Shown here one piece after another: positions 32,042 to 43,034 of a DNA stretch of 64,000 nt. This DNA comes from Cladophialophora immunda (taxonomy: Eukaryota > Ascomycota > Eurotiomycetes > Chaetothyriales > Herpotrichiellaceae), in contig NW_015622541.1 in NCBI RefSeq assembly GCF_000835495.1, positions 4,340,001 to 4,404,000 on the forward strand, read 5' to 3'. Below the pieces are notes generated by a model. It had not been told where the DNA came from. It was given only the letters and a program-made list of their open reading frames with translations, and did not search any database. Made by a program: the position numbers and the translations under genes. The first letter of the stretch is position 1, and each line of letters opens with the position of its first letter.

Positions 32042-35000
32042 TCATGTAATCCAGGTCCTATCATTGCTGAAGCCGCAGCCCGCCGACACAGAATGGCGAC
32101 TATCCATGCCCTCAGTATTCTCCGACTCAGATACGTTGTCAAGACTAATGACGCCTCCGTCAGTGATAACTGTTAACTTGTCACCGGCCAGCGGGTCGGA
32201 CGTATGCCCAACTGGGCAGGCCTGCCGCGGCGCCCCTGTGTTTGCATCCCAGAGCCGCACGGTACCGGCTGAGGATAGTGACGCGAGCCATTGGCCGTCG
32301 GGCGAGAAGGCTACGGACTTCAGCGAGTCTCGATGGCCTTTAAGCGTCTCTAGCAGGACGCCCGAATTCACGTCCCAGAGCCTCACTGTCCCATCAGCAG
32401 ACGATGAGGTGACCCGTTGGCAATTAGGTGAGAAGCATACTGACCTAATCCAGCCTGTATGGCCTTCGAGCGTCTTAGAAAGTGTGCCTGAGATCGCATC
32501 CCAGACCCGTACGGTCCTATCAGCAGATCCTGACGCTAGCCATCGGCCATCAGGCGAGAAGACCGCCGAAAAAACCCAGTCTGTATGGCCTTCAAGGGTC
32601 TTCTGTAACGTGCCCGAATTCGCATCCCAGAGCCTCAGCGTCCCATCCGAGGATGCTGTTATAAACCGTCGGCTATCAGTAGAGAAGGCTACTGACCACA
32701 CCCAGTCCCTATGGCCTTCAAGGGTCTTCTGTAACGTGCCTGAGTTCATGTCCCAGAGCCGCGACTTGGTATCAAAGGATGATGATACTAGCTGTCGCCC
32801 ATTAGGAGAGAAGGCTACTGACCAAACCCAGTCTTGATGGCCTTCAAGTACCTGCCGTAGCGTGCCTGAGTTCGTATTCCAGAGCCGCACCGTACAATCA
32901 TTAGACCACGAAGCTAGCCAATTGCCATCAGGGGAGAAAATCATTGATGTAACCGAGTCTTTGTGGCCTTGAAGGGTGTGCAACAGTATACCAGAGTTCG
33001 GATTCCAAAGTCGTATAGTACCGTCAGAGCACAATGACGCTAGCTGCTGGCTATTAGGCGAGAAAGTTACTGTTCTCACCGAGTCATCATGGCTTTTCAG
33101 GGTTTGTAGCAGCGTCCCTAGGTTCGCATCCCAGATCCGTACAGTACGATCGTAGGATGAGGACGCTAGCCATTGGCCATTAGGGGAGAATGCCACTGAC
33201 CAGACCCAGCCTGAATGGCCGCTAAGGGTCTGCTGTAGTGTGCCTGAGTTCGCGTCCCAGAGCCTCACCGTGCCGTCGGAAAACCCTGACGCTAGCCGTT
33301 GGCTATTAGGCGAGAAAGCTGCTAACCTGGTCCAAACCCTATGGCCTTCGAGGGTCTGCAGTAGCTCATTCCATTGGTTTTCCATAATTGGCTTGGTCGT
33401 TATCCATTCCGGCTCATCCCTCCAGAATAGCTGTCGTATGAGGCTCTGCCTGGGGCTGAATATCAGGGCGGATGAATAAATCTGGAGAGGATAGATTTCA
33501 AAGACCGATCGGAAGTGAAGCACGAAACGACTTAGATCCTGAATGAGCGTTAGATGTTCTGGGTTTCCGTCAGGGTGTCTCTGGGCCAAATTAGAGAGCG
33601 TCGCGACAATAAGCAATATGATCAACCTACAGCAAGCTGCTCCAGTTTGGAAATAGCCAATCCCACATTCGTTATACCTCCGCCGAGGCTGAGTGCCTCG
33701 AGCCAGTAAAGGAAATTTTTTCTCAAAAATTCATGCACTGCGGTACCTTCTCGTCCCGTCAATGCTGAGACCTGGCTATCAGTTTTCAGGCTTCCCGCGG
33801 CATATAAATGGTCAACCCAATAAACGCATGAGTAGCGGATAGCAGCCAAGGGGTCGGGGCTGCGCTGCTTGACTTTATGTATAGGAAGTCCCGGGGCGCG
33901 CAAGCCGTATATGTCGTGTCGTAGTGTCCTAGACATGGCCAAGAGCGATCTCGAGAAGAGATTACAGTGCTCACTCTGGATCCCGGAAGGAAGTATGACA
34001 TCAGATGCTTGTGAGAGCAAAAAGTCCTTCGCCGACTGATGCACAAAGTAAACGGCATCTCCTCTAAGGGTTAATAGGGAACCGCAAAACCCGATGACCT
34101 CACCCCATGTATCAAGATCGTCAGGAGTACCCCCTGGTAGCTCAACGAAAGATTTAAGCTCATCCAAGGAGAGCGGGCGGTAGACGGTCGCCACAACTGC
34201 AAGCACACGCCTGCACAAATCGGCATTATCCGAAGTGTCCATATTCTGCACCATTCGCTTGTAGAAAGAATCAAGACCGCGTGGAAAAGCAGCCAAGCTG
34301 GCCATAGTGTTCAAGCGCGAGGTATTCCTCAGGCTTTGACAGACTAAGGCTACCCAAAGGAAGGTACCGTTCGCGTCAGAGCACAAATGATTTTGAATCG
34401 CATTCCGGGTGCTCTCGTCGTACCTCTTTTGCAGCGCCAATTGATCCACTTTATAGCGGATATATATGTCAACAGCGGTGGAAACAGACTTCTCATTCAG
34501 CTCGAGGCATAATCTTCCTCTCTGTGTTGCAGCTTCGAGATGCTCCTCGATGTTTGGCCAGTTACGACTGGAGACGATCCACTTGACTCGCGAGGATATG
34601 GACGACTTCCCAACAATGAAATCAAAAAGGAGAGGCAGATCGGTTACACATTCGTCGAGTGCGTCGATGATTAGGTGTGTGCTCTTCAGGCTCGGATCTT
34701 GCAGGATGTTTGTGAGGATCTCTGACAAGGCCACCCAGGCATTCGCATCCTCGAAGAGCTGCTTCCCTGCACGGTCGTACTTCTTCCGGACGTATGAGAG
34801 GAGAGAATGTTGCTGGTTAGCGAGAAGGTAGACAAGACCGCGCAGTACTGCCGTCGCACTGTTAATGCGTGAGTCGGTGGCCTGGCAGAAAAAGTAGGAC
34901 AGCAGCGTGCCGCCGACCTCGCCAGCCAGTTTCGTCGCCGGGCTCAGCTCATCGATAATGCCGCAAAGCAGCATCGTCTTGCCCTTGCCGGGGTCGCCCT

Positions 35001-35931
35001 TGATCCACAGAAGCCCACTGTGTTCATCATTGCGCCATCGCTGGAACTCGGCATTGCCAAGCACCCATCGGTACGAGTCTCGCAGCAGGCCGCCCTTTGT
35101 ATCTTCGATGCGGATCTTATCGTGGCGTGGATCAGTGGAGCGCAGGTCAACCAAGCAGCGTTCCTCGGACTGATTCAAGGTCTGTTCACTCGCTGAGGCC
35201 TTGTTGATCTCCTCTCGCAGCCGTCTGAATGCATTCTTTTCCCCTTCACCATAGATAAGCGGCATTTGGACATCAAAGATGCCCAGTAGCGAGTACGCCT
35301 TGTCTTCTTTGCGCGTCGTGTCACGCTTTTCTATCCATGCCATTCGCTCGGGGATACTAAAATCAGACAGGGGGCTGCCTCGAAGGGCCGGGAGAGGGAT
35401 TCCAGTAATATTGTGGATGTGTTTCTCCAGAGAACTTTTACTCCCTAGGCGTACCCCCCCTTTGGAAAAGAACTCAACAGACGCCGGAGCTATAAGCTCT
35501 TGAAGGGTCCATCCACGGGTGAACCATCTGCTCTTCCGAAAAGCCGATTCCCATGACGGTTGGCTGGACTTGTCCGTCGCATCAAAAGGATGGGTCGAGA
35601 TATCCGCGAGATAGACGTAGCATTTGATCGAATTACGGTACCAGCGGAACATGGAGTTAATGGCCTCCTGAACCTCGGTGTTGTTCGATTTGTCGATGCA
35701 ACAAGTGTCCACCCAAAAGAAATGTAAACCGTCACGCCAGGCTTGATCTCTACAGAACCGAATCTTGTCGTAGCCGAGTTTGTTCTTGGCAGTACCGTCC
35801 ATCATGGCCTTAAAGCTGACCTCTTCGGTCCCCCAGGTGTGCGAAAGTATCGCATATCGAGGAACTTTCTCCTCAAGAAAGTCCTCGGTCAGGCTGATCT
35901 CGCCATTGATCTTACGTTCCAAGAGACGCAT
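32042..35931 (-). CDS. HET-NACHT-WD40 NLR-type receptor (HNWD/HET-E-like), truncated by an in-frame TGA
   Basis: Two exons, 33631-35931 and 32042-33580, with a 50-nt intron (GTAGGT...CAG, branch CTAAT), encode 1279 residues. Residues 1-220 are a HET domain: RYAILSHTWGTEEVSF, WVDTCCIDK and RGWTLQELIAP. The NACHT ATPase follows, with P-loop GDPGKGKTM near residue 312 and Walker B-like HLIIDALDE. Residues about 838-1216 are nine WD40 units of 42 residues. Such proteins sense non-self in heterokaryon incompatibility and trigger cell death through the HET domain. TGA 32042-32044 stands where relatives usually have Trp in the WIT(W)-GENVLWLPPEYRP end segment; the same frame stays open for 50 more codons to TAA 31889-31891 and still reads as that segment. 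The protein is therefore probably C-terminally shortened. Confidence 0.9.
32232..33372 (-). repeat. WD40 repeat array, nine 126-bp units
   Basis: Nine consecutive 42-residue units share TL--TLEGH...VAFSPDG-WLAS-S-DGTVRLWD--SG. They are related but not identical (roughly half to three quarters matching by eye). A tenth degenerate unit follows. Period is constant, so unit exchange would keep frame. Confidence 0.85.
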
Positions 35932-36057
35932 TTTTCACGAGATGAGATGTCGAGACCTATGACACCGGCAATGACACCAGGCTCACGCCTCTCTCGACAG
36001 CTATCTTCGCCGAGGATAGATGGATTTAGCCTTGCATCAATGTCAAGTAGGAAACCC

Positions 36058-36070
36058 GGGGGGGGGGGGG
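36058..36070. repeat. Poly-G tract (13 G)
   Basis: Thirteen consecutive G about 130 bp upstream of the NLR start codon. Confidence 0.85.
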
Positions 36071-36348
36071 TGAAACGCGGAGTGAGGGGCGGCCCGCACC
36101 GTAGGATCTGCGATTACACAAATTGGAAGCCTGAATCATGGGGAGCGAAGAAGCGGGGATGCATTCCGGTAGGGGACTAACAGTGGAGTTAGTTGGCTTC
36201 CTAACTGCTAAATTGAGGCAGGGCGTTGCATGGATGTGGTGTGAGTTCAGCAAATGAAGAAAATGACGCATGCACCTCCAAACATGGTTCATTTTCCCAT
36301 CTTTGATTGCCGCATCTTCGACCCTCGCTGTATGGGACCCGGAGGAGT

Positions 36349-36376
36349 AGGAGCAGGAGCAGGAGCAGGAGCAGGA
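36349..36376. repeat. AGGAGC hexanucleotide array
   Basis: Four to five tandem AGGAGC units in the noncoding region upstream of the NLR. Confidence 0.8.
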
Positions 36377-37273
36377 GGGGTGGTGGTTGATAGGGGCCTC
36401 GATTCTCGTTCCTGCGAGAGTCAGCTCCTGGCCTTGATAGTCAAAGGGCCAACCTACTTGTACACTGCCGTCGTCCGTGGTGATCAATCACTTCCTGATT
36501 TCGGGTTTCTCCGCAGCTCGAGATGGTCCGATGTGAAACACTCAAATGCGTGAGTCGCACGGTGAAAACGGACCGTGATTCTAACATTTGACGGTTCGGA
36601 GAGGCTCCAGAAGCAGATTGTGAGTGAGGGACGAGTAGGAGCCTAGAGTCGACGACCCTAATCCCATGGCCGTTGTACGTCGCCCCTAATTTTCCTGCTG
36701 ACTGATGTGTCGAAACCCGGCATTCAGTTCCCTGTTCGTTGCACTCCCCCTTCTCGCCGCCGCTCTCCTTTCCTCTCGTCCTGGCCCGGCTGGGTTTGAG
36801 TCTTCTCTTCCGTGTGGTATGTAGTCTAATTCCCTGCCCTCGAGAGTTGAGTCGATTCAGCCCACGGTGTCTAGTCTGGATGTGATTTCAGTTTTCGACC
36901 AGGGACGTTCAAGGATGCGGGGTCCGACCGCGTCAAGAGAAATAGCCATCACCGCCGCCTAGTCGCACATCCGATAACCTCTGCTTCTTTGCTCTCCTTC
37001 GATGCATGCATGCCGTCTTGGGTCAGTGGATCTGTAACGCGGAAGGGCCGTGCCGTGCGCGCGCGACCCCGGCGCAACCCTGGCTCACCCTGACTCGTGC
37101 GAGCCGGGGGTGAGCACAGGGCGGCATTACGCTAGACCGGAAGCAGGAAGCAGGGTGAACCGCCTGCAGATTTCTCTGGGATTGGCATCTCCGCCCGCAT
37201 GGGAAATTCAGAATCCATTAACTCGTCCAGATACGCAAGACCTGGCCTAATTGCGATACACCCTGCTTTCACC

Positions 37274-38977
37274 ATGTTCTATGATGGAGATTTGTCGAGT
37301 GCCATATCAACGGCTCTCCACGAAAGAAAAGCTGTTCTATGCTTTGTATCCGGTAAGCTGTTGACTGATGCCAGCGACGAACGCTGTAGCTAACCGCGAT
37401 CAGATAGCGGCTCACAAACCAGCAGGGAATGGGAAACAGTCTTGAGAGATCCCTCCGTAAGGTATTCCCATCGTGTTCATCCAGCGCATTGCTGACAATC
37501 TGGTATAGATATCCCCTGCGGTGTCCTCCCAAACTGTTGCGGTGTTACTCAATGCGGGTTCTGAAGAAGCCAGCTTCCTCAATTCAATCTGCCCAATCAA
37601 CAGCACGCCTGCCATTATTGTGATTAAGTAGGGGATATCTGTGAAGAGTTGGCTCCGTGTTGACAAGGGCAGGGATGCGCGAGTACAAGAAAACCTTCAG
37701 TCCGCAGACGTATCAACCGAACAGTTGAAGCCTCGCTTGTCTTCAGCTTTTGGCATACAAGATGGAGGAACGAGGTTGTCCCAGGAACCCGAGTACGCAT
37801 GCATGCTGTCGCAGACACCGTTCGAGGCTGAACCATCAATAGGCCACAGCAATCTGAACCAGAAGACGAATCCACTGAAAACCTCCACCTTGAGTCCGCC
37901 TCTAGGGACCCTCCTCCGGCATATGCCACTACCTCCTCAGAGTCCCATCAATCTATCCCATCAAGCCCGTCGGCAAATCCAGCAGTGCCTGTGCCTGCGG
38001 GAGAACAGGTCTACACGCCACAGACTCGTACGACTCCGTCGTCCACCCTTTCATCTGCGCCGCGAAGACACGCCGAACCTCCAAATCCAACACTAGTTCC
38101 CGCCCACACGCTGCCATCATCAGAACCCAGTGCGGAAATGAGCGAAAAACAAAAAGCCCAAAGGGCAGAATACATCAAAATGCAACGAGAGCGCGAACAG
38201 AAACAGCGCGATGAGCGCGAACGGATCAAAGCTCAGATCAAAGCAGACCGGGAGGAGAGGCGGTTGTTGGATGAGATGAGAAAGCAAGGGCAAACGCAGG
38301 AGACTCCAACTTCTTCAACTCCCTCTTCGTACGCGCGGTCAAGAACATCAAGAGCGAACGCTCGAGGGGACGTCAGAGTTCAAGTCCGCGCATTCGACGG
38401 ATCAACTCTGCGCAACACATTCCCTTCCACGTCAACGATCACGAAAGAAATTCGTCCCTGGATTGACTCCGCCAACTCGACCTCTTCATCCAATAGGACA
38501 AGCGGCGTGCCATATAACCTCAAACTCATCCTGACACCACTTCCCAATCGCACAATCGAAGCGGGCGAAGAGGATACTGAACTCTCGGACCTCGGTATTG
38601 TGGGGAGTTGCACCTTCGTCATGGTCCCGGTAAAAGGATATGTTGACTCATACGCTTCCGGCGGCATGGGGCTGGGAGGCGGATTGCTCGGAGGCGTCGT
38701 GACAGGAGGGTACAACCTCGTCAGCGGGACGGCGGGAATGGTCTTTGGCGGCGTACGATCACTGCTTGGATATGGCTCTGGGAACGCGGAACAGACGAGC
38801 GGCGGAAGCGAGAACGCTGGCCAGACTCCCGGCTCTGGTCCCGGAGCTGGCAACAACGTCCGGATCCGGACACTGGCTGACCAACGCGCGGACGATGCTA
38901 CGAAGCGGGACCAGCAATTTTACAACGGCAACCAGCTCAATTTCCAGCCCAACGACGAGGACCAGAAGAAAGACTGA
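37274..38977 (+). CDS. UBX-domain protein (UBXN4/erasin-like), putative ERAD cofactor of Cdc48
   Basis: Five exons: 37274-37352, 37404-37456, 37509-37627, 37673-37792, 37843-38977, all with GT...AG and matching phases, give 501 residues. Residues 1-85 are a thioredoxin-like domain (MFYDGDLSSAISTALHERKA..., SICPINSTPAIIVI) of the type that opens UBXN4. An acidic Ser/Pro linker and a charged coiled coil (EKQKAQRAEYIKMQREREQK) follow. The UBX domain lies at about residues 300-385 (VRVQVRAFDGSTLRNTFPST ... GSCTFVMVPVKGY); it docks on the N-domain of Cdc48/p97. A Gly-rich hydrophobic stretch after it (MGLGGGLLGGVVTGGYNL) may insert in the ER membrane as in erasin. The role in ER-associated degradation is by family. 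Confidence 0.88.
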
Positions 38978-39829
38978 CCCCGAGGAAATGGGACTGGGAC
39001 CTGGGAAAGTCTGTACAGCTTGTATTTTCACCAGGGTCGGCCGGGAATGTCTCCCCATTTTGGACAACAGACCAGGAAGGACATTGTGATTACGATTGCA
39101 TCCGAAGGGTCGATGTATTGCTAAGAAGCGGTGGTATTGCGCCCATGAGTGCATGGTTCTGGCGCACACAGCGAGGAATCACGCAATGATGCTATCCCCA
39201 ATGACTCAACTTTGATGCTGATGGCAAAACCAACTCCTTATTACTATTGTATTCTGCTCCATCAGGTCCGCTATTGCACCCGTCTCTGTTCCACATTCTC
39301 ATGTGCCCCCGTTCTTGTTCTGCGTTTGTGTGTAGTCCTGCCTGGGAACGAGCATGAACGCATGGGGCCTAGGAACGCTGAGAAGCAAGCGAAAGGGGAT
39401 GTTCCTGGTGCTATATAGCACGCGTACGGAGGACGTATACATATCCATACATATCCATCCCATCCCTCGCTTCTTCAGCGCGCGGGAACAATCTCCTCAA
39501 TCCAACTTACATTCAAGAAACGTCGCGTGATCTATGTGCCTTGTAACTATCGCGTCGGAGCTGAAAAACGCTCGCTCGGCTTTGAGAAGAGTGCGTGAGC
39601 AGAAATAGTACATATCAGCATAGGCAGGTGCTCGATTTTCTGTTGAGGGAGCCAATCCACATGTTGTGTGAAGGAGGCTCTACAAACCGGGGCCAACGAC
39701 CCCCTTTCGCTTCCTCCTCGCTCCTCGCTCCGCCCGTCTCTGTCTCGCACTCATTCTTTCGTTGACAACAGATTTTTGTGCGGCAAGGTAGAGCCAGAGC
39801 CTCGCTCAGATATATGTCCACAGGAAGTC
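38978..39829. other. Convergent intergenic region
   Basis: This 852-bp stretch holds 3' UTRs of two convergent genes; a short direct repeat (CATATCCAT) occurs near 39437-39460. No gene is supported. Confidence 0.45.
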
Positions 39830-41431
39830 TCACGCGTGAGGAGGCGGCGACCGCGAACGAGGCAGGGTGATAAGCGTGGTCGGTTGTCCTCCCGCGAACC
39901 CAGTGCTCGGGAAAGTCGTAGCCACTCGAGTTTGTGCTCGGTCCCGCTTCGTTACTATAGTGTAAGCAGCGCTGTCGACGCCACCGTCGCGCCAAAGGCG
40001 GGGCATCGCACTGGCAACCCCGCTCGCGTGGCTCGTGATCGCTGGTGTCAATGTGCAGCCTTGAGGGGCGGACGTTCCGAAGATGAGGCTGCACGCCGGA
40101 GAACCGCTCGGACGCGCGCTCAGGGGTGGAGGAGCAGGGTTCGCCCCAGACAGCGACGCCGCAGGGGCTGTTGGAAGCGGATTTGTGGTTGGGAGCGAAG
40201 CGGTCGAGCTTGGGGTTGCTTGTGGTATTGGAGTATCTAGATCCGTAGACCCAGATGCCGGCGTTACAGCTGGGCCAATCCCAGGCCCGCACTGTGGTAC
40301 GGTGCGAGTAGCGTTTCCTCGTGCATCGTAATAGGTGACTATAGTTGTAGGCACGCACGTCGTGGTGACGGGTCCCAGAGCGCTCACGTAGTGGGTGGTA
40401 TTCGCAGACACATAGCCACTGTATGAGTAGACCACTCCGTTGGTCTCTGTCGACAAGAACACTCCGCTGGGTAATTGAAGCGAAAGGGACGGTCCAACGT
40501 TTGAACTCGTTGTGGCATTGACGGCGGAGGACGGAGTATGAACACTAGCCACGGATGTCGTGCTCGTGTGCGGGCTGAGATTCGTTGCACCAGCAGTCGA
40601 CACCATGCTTGAGCCGGAGGTCAGGCTATTCAGCCTTGTCTCGGTCGATGTGGCCAAGACTGTCACAGTAACTGTTGTCGTGGGCGAGTCTGTTAGCAAA
40701 GGAGATGTGGCATACACCGTGACTGTCGCCACAGGCAGGGACTCTCCCTTGACGGTTGAAGTTGCCGAAGGTGGACCTGATGAGAACATATTCGGGATGA
40801 TTCGTGACGCTGTGGAATTCATCCACGCTGGCCAGGACTTGCTTGGACTGGGGGCACCATTTGTCCAGTCGCTCCACATAGGATTCGCCAGTGTAGTATT
40901 CAAACGCGGCGCCGTGGTAACACTTGTCACGTACAGTGTCGTCCTAAATCGTGTCGTGAGCGTCGTAGTAGTCTTACTAGGTCGAAATGAATCGGCAATA
41001 GCTGATGTGGCAAGCGAAATGGGACCCGAGGGAAGAGCTGAAGCAACAGTAGAGCTCGTGGAGGTGGGCAAGTCTGATCCTTGGGTGACGAAGGAGGTAC
41101 TTGTAACATTCTCCCACAGTATCCCGGTGACTGTCGTCAAAGGCTGAGAGCTTGGGACCGAAGATGACTGGCCATCCGCAAAGGAAGGCATCGAGCTGGA
41201 TGGAACCGCCCAAGAAGTGGTTGTGGGAGTTGAGACAATGTTCTGATATGTCATTGTCGATAGTCCTGGTCCGGTCAAGGGAGCCACGGAGACGACCACA
41301 GCAGCGTTCTGATTCGGACTGTCCACCTCAATATTGGAAGATTCGCCGAGCGCAAGCAGCAATGGCATCTCCAGCAGGACGGCTCGGGAGAGAAGCCTCG
41401 CAAGCGATCGACAGCGATTTGATGCCAGCAT
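39830..41431 (-). CDS. Large Ser/Thr-rich cell-surface protein
   Basis: A single exon of 533 residues from ATG 41431 (MLASNRCRSLARLLSRAVLL). The start region has an Arg-rich segment followed by a hydrophobic stretch (LLEMPLLLALG) that could be an unusual signal peptide or anchor. Nearly all the rest is Ser/Thr/Pro/Val with repeated TTVTVTV-type blocks, typical of heavily O-mannosylated wall proteins. Several Asn-X-Ser/Thr sites and a cysteine pair (VPQCGPG, TTCVPT) are present, with two more near SPACSLIFG and PQGCTL. The C-terminus is Arg/Pro-rich, without a clear GPI signal. I do not recognise a named family. Confidence 0.72.
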   Translation of the reverse strand: MLASNRCRSLARLLSRAVLLEMPLLLALGESSNIEVDSPNQNAAVVVSVAPLTGPGLSTMTYQNIVSTPTTTSWAVPSSSMPSFADGQSSSVPSSQPLTTVTGILWENVTSTSFVTQGSDLPTSTSSTVASALPSGPISLATSAIADSFRPSKTTTTLTTRFRTTLYVTSVTTAPRLNTTLANPMWSDWTNGAPSPSKSWPAWMNSTASRIIPNMFSSGPPSATSTVKGESLPVATVTVYATSPLLTDSPTTTVTVTVLATSTETRLNSLTSGSSMVSTAGATNLSPHTSTTSVASVHTPSSAVNATTSSNVGPSLSLQLPSGVFLSTETNGVVYSYSGYVSANTTHYVSALGPVTTTCVPTTIVTYYDARGNATRTVPQCGPGIGPAVTPASGSTDLDTPIPQATPSSTASLPTTNPLPTAPAASLSGANPAPPPLSARPSGSPACSLIFGTSAPQGCTLTPAITSHASGVASAMPRLWRDGGVDSAAYTIVTKRDRAQTRVATTFPSTGFAGGQPTTLITLPRSRSPPPHA

Positions 41432-41916
41432 TTTCACACACAGTTTTGACTTGAGTTGATCAGAAGAATGAAATCTTTGGCCGGAAGTGGTAGAAGATAT
41501 CTGTGAGAGACTCTGTTGAGCCGAATCAGTAGAAAGGACTCCTATACTTATTTCAGAAAGTGGCTGCGCTCTGAGGGGTTGATCAGTCCTTCCAGGGCAT
41601 ACTCCGATCTAAACAAGAAAGAGACAAAAAGGCAGCGGTCAGAAGAACGAATCCTTTATGGCATATCGCTAACGCACACGCACGGCACGTCCCAACGGCT
41701 GGTGACGAACAAACCGTTTCCCTGGTCACAAGAGTCAGCTCGTAACACTGCCAGGCCTCAAGTTTGGTGCAGAAGATAACCGCCAATGGGACCATCTGAT
41801 GTTGAACGACTGTTTCATTGAAATTTGACGCTTCACTGAAGCCATATTGTCACTGTAAATGCGATCGGAGACTGATTTCCCGATCCTGAAAGCTGCATTT
41901 GCAGAAAGTCAAGGCT
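41432..41916. other. Intergenic region between two secreted-protein genes
   Basis: This 485-bp stretch is the upstream region of the Ser/Thr-rich gene. I see nothing specific in it. Confidence 0.4.
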
Positions 41917-42405
41917 TCATATGAACAGAAGAAGCACGAGACAGAGCGTCCCCAGAATCGCGGACCAACTGGTGAGGTCCATTTGGTTTCCACCGCTTTG
42001 ATATACGACCACAGTCCCCGGGCTTCCACCGCTACTTCCGCCGCCAGACTGTCCACATCCAGGGGGTCCTCCTTGATATGGGTCGCCGGGTGGTCCCCAG
42101 GTATAGTAGTACCCTGTCCATTGAGCGCAATCCACCCGAAAACCTTGGTCGTTCCAACAACATTGTCGTTTTTCGAGAGGGTTTGCCGACAAGGGCGCAA
42201 TAGTGATAAGAGCTGATAATTGAAGGTGGGATCTAGTCGGAGTGACGGTCGACGTAGCTGTCCAGAATGTCGTAGGTACAACTGATGTGACGGTTTCGGT
42301 TAGTGTCGTGGTCGGGGCCAGCAGTTCTTCGGTCTGTCGCGGCAGTGGTGTGAGCGCGAAGCCGTGCACCATTTGAACAAAGAGAAGAAATGTGAACCAC
42401 TCCAT
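41917..42405 (-). CDS. Small secreted Cys-containing protein with dibasic site and hydrophobic C-tail
   Basis: A single exon of 162 residues. Residues 1-16 are a signal peptide (MEWFTFLLFVQMVHGFA). A Thr-rich pro-like segment follows, ending in NPLEKR, a Kex2-type dibasic site at about residue 80. The part after it begins QCCWNDQGFRVDC and continues with YYYTWGPPGDPYQGGPPGCG, a Gly/Ser/Pro-rich section with five cysteines in all. The last ~14 residues (ILGTLCLVLLLFI) are hydrophobic, as in GPI-anchor addition signals. It could be a wall or membrane-tethered protein with a processed head. No named family is recognised. It lies in the same orientation as the larger Ser/Thr-rich gene. Confidence 0.75.
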   Translation of the reverse strand: MEWFTFLLFVQMVHGFALTPLPRQTEELLAPTTTLTETVTSVVPTTFWTATSTVTPTRSHLQLSALITIAPLSANPLEKRQCCWNDQGFRVDCAQWTGYYYTWGPPGDPYQGGPPGCGQSGGGSSGGSPGTVVVYQSGGNQMDLTSWSAILGTLCLVLLLFI

Positions 42406-43034
42406 GTTGAATAGTTGAAAGTGCTGCGACTTGCAAAACGCCAGGGTGAAAGCTCGATCTTCAGGTTAAGAGGCAGAGGCAGAAGGAGCTCCGCCAGCCA
42501 AGCTCTCGACACTTGCAAAATTTAAGGTGCATGGGCCTGTGGCAATGCGGTGACTTGATTTGTGTGACCCCAAGAACTTCTTCGGGCAGCAATTGAGAAT
42601 CAGGCCATTCAATAGAGTTTCCTGTTCCTGGTACCTGCTGCTGCATGGCTGATGTCGGTGAGCGCAAGGCGGCCAAGCGTGGCCACGGCTGATTGGCTGC
42701 CTTGGAAGCGATTGAGTCCGCCCAATGCTGCACCTAACAGGCCACTGTCGGCTTCACATTGGTCGAAGGGAGGTGACCAGAAACTTGGGAGAGTGAAGAA
42801 TGTGATATGCTGCCGTCCAGAATGCAGAAACCGAGAAGCTGCTCGAAGTCTTCCTCTTCCTGCATCAGGTTTGCATGCACCATGCTCGCTGTTGGTCTCC
42901 ACTTGCTCTAGAACAAACAGCCGATTCTGGTGTGACGTTGTTCTCTGGTAAATGGGCCCGTAAACCCTTGAACTCGCAGCTTGAACTATGCTTCCTCTTC
43001 GGTTGGTGCCCCTCGTGTCAATAACATCTTTCGC
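42406..43034. other. Intergenic region without a supported gene
   Basis: This 629-bp stretch lies between two minus-strand genes. I see nothing in it. Confidence 0.4.

Larger units (their letters stand above)
35932..37273. other. Intergenic region with simple repeats between the NLR and UBX genes
   Basis: This 1.34-kb divergent region holds a 13-base G run at 36058-36070 and an AGGAGC hexamer array at about 36349-36376. A C-rich, pyrimidine-rich stretch near 36740-36800 may be a promoter. No gene is supported. Confidence 0.5.

Noticed and set aside
32042..32044. RIP as the cause of the premature TGA in the NLR
   Set aside because: The inferred change is not in a CpA (or TpG) context, and the surrounding repeats show no AT skew.
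33622..33625. Two separate genes for the HET-NACHT and WD40 parts
   Set aside because: A 50-nt intron with GTAGGT, CTAAT branch site and CAG joins them in phase 0, giving the usual domain order of one protein.
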